Shown here piece after piece: positions 59,733 through 64,000 of a stretch of 64,000 nucleotides of DNA. Position numbers and translations under genes: made by a program. The DNA is taken from positions 3,866,945 through 3,930,944 of the forward strand of contig NZ_CM001165.1 in the NCBI RefSeq assembly GCF_000213055.1, in the 5' to 3' direction. Every line of letters begins with the position of its first letter. Position 1 is the first letter of the stretch. The notes under the pieces are model-generated. The model saw only the letters and a list, made by a program, of their open reading frames with translations. It was not told the origin of the DNA and did no database searches. Source of the DNA: Streptomyces sp. Tu6071. Lineage in GTDB: Bacteria > Actinomycetota > Actinomycetes > Streptomycetales > Streptomycetaceae.

Positions 59733-61502
59733 TCAGGGCAGCATCCATGACAGCACGGCCGTGGACTGGAGATACACCAGCACACACAGCACGAGCAGCA
59801 TCGCGAGGCTGTACTTGGCGACCTTGCGGAGCAGGACGCGTTCGCTGCCCGGCTCCTCGACCGCCGTCGCGGCGATCGTGAGGTTCTGCGGGCTGACGAG
59901 CTTGCCGACGACGCCGCCGGAGGAGTTGGCACCGACGAGGAGGGTCGGGTCGATGCCCGCCTGGTGGCCCGCCGTCTGCTGGAGCGTCGCGAAGAGCGCG
60001 TTGGCGGAGGTGTCGGAGCCGGTGACGGCCGTGCCCAGCCAGCCGAGGATCGGCGAGAGGAAGGCGAAGGCGCCGCCCGCCGCCGCGAGCCACGTACCGA
60101 TCGCGACCGTCTGGCCCGACTGGTTCATGACGTAGCTGAGCATCAGCACGGTCGCGACCGTGGCGATCGCGCCGCGCAGGGTGACGAGCGTGCGCCCCGC
60201 GGTGCGCACACTGAGCGCCGCCGACATCGGGTACTGGTCCCTGTCCTTGACCAGGCTGTAGACGAGCGTCACGAGGATGCCCGAGATGATCAGCAGCGTG
60301 CCCGGGTTGGCGAGCACGTCGAGCGAGTAGACCGCGCTCGTCGACGGCTTGCCGTCCGGGGTGAGGATCTCGCCGTACAGCCCCGGCCACTCCCACCTGA
60401 GGGTCGCGACGCTGAGGATGTCGGGCATGTCGAAGCCGCCGACGTGGATCTTGGCGACGGCGAAGATCGCGATGACGAGGACGTACGGGAGCACCGCGAG
60501 CGTCACGCGGCGGGCGGGCAGTCGCTCCGCCTCGACCTGGGAGCGCTGGTCGTCCGGCGTGCGCGGTTGCCACCGGCGCAGCATCAGCACGCCCGCGACG
60601 AAGCCGGCGAGGGAGGCGACGACATCGGTGAGCTCGTAGGCGAAGTGCGCCGAGCACCAGTACTGGGCGACGGCGAAGACGAGGCCGACGACGACCGCGA
60701 CGGGCCAGAGCTGACGGAGCCCGCGCCTGCCGTCGACGAGGGTGAGGAGCAGCAGCGGCACGAAGAGCGCGAGCAGCGGGCTCTGCCGTCCGATGACGGC
60801 GGCGATGTCCTCCGGCGGGATGCCGGTGAGGTTCCCGGCCGTCGTGACCGGGATCGCCATGGCGCCGAAGGCGACGGGCGCGGTGTTGGCGACGAGCACG
60901 GTGATCGCGGACTTGAGCTTGGGCAGGCCGAGGGCCATGAGCATCGCGGCGGTGATCGCGACGGGCGCGCCGAAACCGGCGAGCGCTTCGAGCAGGCCGC
61001 CGAAGCAGAAGGCGATGAGCATCGCCTGGATGCGGAGGTCCCCGCGCCCGACCGCGTTGAAGCAGCGCCTCAGGTCCTCGAAACGGCCGCTGACGACGGT
61101 GAGTTCGTAGAACCAGAGGGCCGCGACGACGATGAGCATGATCGGGAAGAGGCCGTTGAGCAGGCCCTGGCTCGCGGAGAGCAGGCCGAGCCGGACCGGC
61201 ATGCCCATACCGAGGATGCCGACGAGCAGCGCGGTGACCAGTGCTCCGAGGGCCGCCTGGAAGGCGGAGCGGCGCACGACCATGAGGAGCACGAAGAAGA
61301 CCGCGAGCGGGACGAGCCCGAGCAGCGCGGTCCCGGCGAGGCTGCCGCCGACGGCGTGCACGTCCGGGGTGTACGAGGCCAGGGGGAGGCCGGACGTCGC
61401 GGTACCCGGCGCCGGGAGGCCGGAGGCGGCCGGTTCCGGGACCGGGGCACCGGAGGCGGGTCCGGTACCCGTGGCCGCGAGGGCCGTCAGCAGGGAGGCC
61501 AC
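59733..61502 (-). CDS. lldP: L-lactate permease
   Basis: This 589-residue membrane carrier has about 13 hydrophobic helices. LctP-family features include FCFGGLLEALAGFGAPVAITAAMLMALG and VGANSSGGVVGKLVSPQNLTIAATAV. It imports L-lactate with protons. GTG at 61502 has GAGGAG 7 bases upstream. It is divergent from lldE, with two LldR-type palindromes between. Confidence 0.9.
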   Translation of the reverse strand: MASLLTALAATGTGPASGAPVPEPAASGLPAPGTATSGLPLASYTPDVHAVGGSLAGTALLGLVPLAVFFVLLMVVRRSAFQAALGALVTALLVGILGMGMPVRLGLLSASQGLLNGLFPIMLIVVAALWFYELTVVSGRFEDLRRCFNAVGRGDLRIQAMLIAFCFGGLLEALAGFGAPVAITAAMLMALGLPKLKSAITVLVANTAPVAFGAMAIPVTTAGNLTGIPPEDIAAVIGRQSPLLALFVPLLLLTLVDGRRGLRQLWPVAVVVGLVFAVAQYWCSAHFAYELTDVVASLAGFVAGVLMLRRWQPRTPDDQRSQVEAERLPARRVTLAVLPYVLVIAIFAVAKIHVGGFDMPDILSVATLRWEWPGLYGEILTPDGKPSTSAVYSLDVLANPGTLLIISGILVTLVYSLVKDRDQYPMSAALSVRTAGRTLVTLRGAIATVATVLMLSYVMNQSGQTVAIGTWLAAAGGAFAFLSPILGWLGTAVTGSDTSANALFATLQQTAGHQAGIDPTLLVGANSSGGVVGKLVSPQNLTIAATAVEEPGSERVLLRKVAKYSLAMLLVLCVLVYLQSTAVLSWMLP

Positions 61503-61833
61503 AAGGTGCTCCTCGTTGAGTTGTGCGCCGCCGCCCCGCCATACCGCCCGGTCGGCATCCGGGGACCGGGCCGCCGCCGTGCGGGCAGGCGGAAGCCGGT
61601 CCCTCGCGCGGCGCGGGGGACGGGGGCGACGGGTGTGGCGGGAAATGAACTACCGAGAAGTAGTGCACTCCCTGAAGTCCCATGTCAATAAGGTCCGACC
61701 AAAGTGTTGTCGACCACTCATTGCCCTCGCTGGGCCCCACCCCCTGCCTTCACGGGTTCTACGGCGGTATGGTCGGACCGTAAATCGTCCATACTGCCCA
61801 CGTACGGCACCGCCCGCGTACGGGAAGGTCCTC
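61503..61833. promoter_or_regulatory. lldP-lldE divergent promoter region with two LldR-type operators
   Basis: This 331-bp gap has two palindromes of the LldR type: GGTCCGACC (61692-61700) and GGTCGGACC (61771-61779). AT-richer sequence at 61640-61720 probably includes the -10 and -35 elements of both genes. Confidence 0.7.
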
Positions 61834-62673
61834 ATGCGCATCGGACTCTTCGCCACCTGCCTCGGCGACACGATGTTCCCCGACGCCGTCTCCGCGACGG
61901 CCGTGCTGCTCACGCGGCTCGGCCACGAGGTCGTCTTCCCTCCCGGGCAGACGTGCTGCGGGCAGATGCACGTCAACACCGGCTACCAGCGCGAACCCGT
62001 CCCCCTTGTGCGCAACTTCGCCGAGCAGTTCGGCGATCCCTCGCTCGACGCCGTCGTGATGCCCTCGGGCTCCTGTGCCGGCTCCGTGCGCCACCAGCAC
62101 GAGATCGTCGCCGAGCGCTACGGCGACGCCGCGCTCCGGCAGGGCGTCGCGACCGTCAAGGCGAAGACGTACGAGCTGTCCGAACTCCTCGTCGACGTGC
62201 TCGGCGTGACCGGGGTCGGCGCCTGGTTCCCCTACCGCGTCACGTACCACCCCACCTGCCACTCGCTGCGGATGCTGCGCGTCGGCGAGAAGCCGCTGCG
62301 GCTCCTGCGCGCCGTCGAGGACCTGGACCTCGTCGAACTGCCCGAGGCCGACGCCTGCTGCGGCTTCGGCGGCACCTTCGCGGTCAAGAACGCCGACACC
62401 TCCTCGGCGATGCTCCAGGACAAGGTCGGCAACGTCACGGCGACGGGCGCGGACGTCTGCACTGCGGGCGACTCCTCCTGTCTCCTGCACATCGGCGGCG
62501 GCCTCTCCCGCGTCCGGGCCGGTACGCGCACCCTCCACCTCGCGCAGATCCTCGCCTCGACCCGCACGACCCCGTACGTCCTGCCGGGCGTCCCGCCCAC
62601 CGCGCGCGCGACCCCGACGAGCCCGCGCGCGAGCACGACCCCCGCCGCGACCACCCCGGAGGTGACCCGATGA
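61834..62673 (+). CDS. lldE: lactate utilisation (Fe-S) protein A
   Basis: This 279-residue protein carries two CCG-type cysteine-rich domains: FATCLGD, QTCCGQMHVN, then HPTCHSLR and DACCGFGGTFAVK, followed by GDSSCLLHIGGG. It is one subunit (LutA/LldE) of the iron-sulfur L-lactate oxidising complex LldEFG. The C-terminal 30 residues are a Thr/Pro/Ala-rich tail. Its TGA overlaps the ATG of lldF. Confidence 0.9.
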   Translation: MRIGLFATCLGDTMFPDAVSATAVLLTRLGHEVVFPPGQTCCGQMHVNTGYQREPVPLVRNFAEQFGDPSLDAVVMPSGSCAGSVRHQHEIVAERYGDAALRQGVATVKAKTYELSELLVDVLGVTGVGAWFPYRVTYHPTCHSLRMLRVGEKPLRLLRAVEDLDLVELPEADACCGFGGTFAVKNADTSSAMLQDKVGNVTATGADVCTAGDSSCLLHIGGGLSRVRAGTRTLHLAQILASTRTTPYVLPGVPPTARATPTSPRASTTPAATTPEVTR

Positions 62674-64000
62674 GCACGACGTTCCTCGGCCTGCCCAGCG
62701 CCCCGCCCCGCGCCCCCTACGGCGCGGGCAACCTGCGCGGCGACCAGAAGTTCCCGAAGGCCGCCCACACCGAGCTCCAGAACACTCAGCTCCGCGGCAA
62801 CCTCCACAAGGCCACCCACACGATCCGTGCCAAGCGCCTCGCCGTCACCGCCGAACTCCCCGACTGGGAGCACCTGCGCGACGCGGGCTCCGCGATCAAG
62901 TCGGACACTCTCAACCGCCTCCCCGAACTCCTCGAAGAACTGGAGGAACGGGTCACCGCGCGCGGCGGCACCGTCCACTGGGCGCGCGACGCCGTCGAGG
63001 CGAACGCGATCGTCACCCGCCTCGTGCGCGCCAAGGGCAGCGAGGAGGTGATCAAGGTCAAGTCGATGGCCACGCAGGAGATCGGGCTCAACGAGCACCT
63101 GGAGGCGGAGGGCATCACGGCCCACGAGACCGACCTCGCCGAGCTGATCGTCCAGCTCGCCCACGACAAGCCCTCGCACATCCTCGTCCCTGCGATCCAC
63201 CGCAACCGCGAGGAGATCCGCGAGATCTTCCTCAAGGAGATCCCCGGCGTCGACCCGGAGCTGACCTCCGTCCCCGCCGAACTCGCCGCCGCCGCGCGCG
63301 CCTACCTGCGCGAGAAGTTCATGACGACGAAGGTCGCCGTCTCCGGCGCCAACTTCGGCATCGCCGAGACCGGCACCCTCGCCGTCGTCGAGTCCGAGGG
63401 CAACGGCCGCATGTGCCTGACGCTGCCCGAGACGCTCATCACCGTCATGGGCATCGAGAAGGTCCTGCCCCGCCACCAGGACCTGGAGGTCTTCTTCCAG
63501 CTCCTGCCGCGCTCCTCGACCGGCGAGCGCATGAACCCGTACACCTCGCTGTGGACCGGCGTCACCGAGGGCGACGGGCCGCAGGAGTTCCACCTCGTAC
63601 TCCTCGACAACGGCCGCACCGCCGCGCTCGCCGACAAGATCGGCCGTGAAGCGCTGCACTGCATCCGCTGCTCGGCCTGCCTCAACGTCTGCCCCGTCTA
63701 CGAGCGCGCGGGCGGCCACGCCTACGGCTCGACCTACCCGGGCCCGATCGGCGCGGTGCTCACCCCGCAACTCGCGGGCATGGACGCGGCCAAGGACGAC
63801 CCCAACGCCTCGCTGCCGTACGCGTCGAGCCTGTGCGGGGCGTGCTTCGACGCCTGCCCCGTGAAGATCGACATCCCCTCGCTGCTCGTCGAACTGCGCC
63901 ACCAGAAGACCGAACAGGCGGGCACGACGGCGGAATCGCTCGCGATGAAGGCGGCGGCGGCCGTCATGGCACGCCCGGGGCTCTACACCGGCGCGCAGCG
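62670..64000 (+). CDS. lldF: lactate utilisation iron-sulfur protein B, 3' end outside window
   Basis: The visible 443 residues include the LutB-family N-terminal domain (LRGNLHKATHTIRAKRLA, GIAETGTLAVVESEGNGRMCLTLPE) and two 4Fe-4S ligand sets, CIRCSACLNVCPVYE and CGACFDACPVKIDIP. The frame is open at the window edge; lldG is expected next. It starts at the ATG overlapping the lldE stop. It should transfer electrons from L-lactate within the LldEFG complex. Confidence 0.9.
   Translation, partial: MSTTFLGLPSAPPRAPYGAGNLRGDQKFPKAAHTELQNTQLRGNLHKATHTIRAKRLAVTAELPDWEHLRDAGSAIKSDTLNRLPELLEELEERVTARGGTVHWARDAVEANAIVTRLVRAKGSEEVIKVKSMATQEIGLNEHLEAEGITAHETDLAELIVQLAHDKPSHILVPAIHRNREEIREIFLKEIPGVDPELTSVPAELAAAARAYLREKFMTTKVAVSGANFGIAETGTLAVVESEGNGRMCLTLPETLITVMGIEKVLPRHQDLEVFFQLLPRSSTGERMNPYTSLWTGVTEGDGPQEFHLVLLDNGRTAALADKIGREALHCIRCSACLNVCPVYERAGGHAYGSTYPGPIGAVLTPQLAGMDAAKDDPNASLPYASSLCGACFDACPVKIDIPSLLVELRHQKTEQAGTTAESLAMKAAAAVMARPGLYTGAQ

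Overview
The window is high-GC actinobacterial chromosome, almost certainly Streptomyces. The evidence is very high third-position GC, many GTG starts with 4-base stop/start overlaps, Streptomyces-type protein families, and several 16-bp ParB sites (core TGTTTCACGTGAAACA). ParB sites cluster near oriC in Streptomyces, so this is probably the core chromosome within about 100-150 kb of the origin. All names rest on reading motifs and gene order; no database search was run.

Left chromosomal part (1-28.7 kb): a truncated epoxide-hydrolase-like gene; two ATPase/permease pairs of ABC-2 exporters in one operon; a HAD phosphatase coupled to serS; a long intergenic region carrying a cluster of DnaA boxes; a copper-trafficking cluster (membrane protein, YcnI-like, Sco, ECuC, CopCD, DyP peroxidase DtpA) resembling the sco-ecuC-dtpA locus that loads copper into GlxA in S. 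lividans; an anti-sigma-type kinase; aminopeptidase P; a PP2C phosphatase; a PrimPol-domain protein; a SEC-C protein; a second HATPase; a GDPD; and an HtrA-like protease ending at tRNA-Ser(UGA).

Middle (28,725-47,251): an 18.5-kb actinomycete integrative and conjugative element (AICE) inserted at the 3' end of tRNA-Ser. It is bounded by 130-bp direct repeats with one mismatch, and a second 20-bp direct repeat lies just inside each end. On the minus strand it encodes Int, Xis, a helicase-like ATPase, PrimPol, small membrane/zinc proteins, a TraB/FtsK translocase, an orphan C5-methyltransferase, an HNH-like protein, a GGDEF protein, a DUF2637 protein, an HEAGH metallopeptidase-like protein, small proteins and a RapZ-C-domain protein. 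A divergent GntR (KorSA-type) regulator is followed by cargo (glycosyltransferase, membrane protein, FkbM methyltransferase). Unexplained DNA structure includes a TGACGCAG iteron array next to an AT-rich palindrome (candidate origin), TGCTAG palindromes behind traB (candidate clt or terminator), two 43-bp tRNA-like minihelices between operon genes, and a DnaA-box cluster near attR.

Right chromosomal part (47.3-64 kb): a hypothetical protein, an APH-fold kinase, a GGCT-fold protein, a methyltransferase, another PrimPol protein, a small secreted N/Q-rich protein, a DUF1906 protein, a SigE-family sigma factor, an acyl-CoA ligase, and the L-lactate utilisation locus (LldR regulator, LldP permease, LldE and truncated LldF). 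Three GGTCSGACC palindromes upstream of lldR and between lldP and lldE are likely LldR operators. The lldR/lldP junction is closed by a 28-bp perfect hairpin whose arms contain ParB-like sites. Several 0.4-1.3 kb stretches are repetitive, G-skewed and apparently non-coding.
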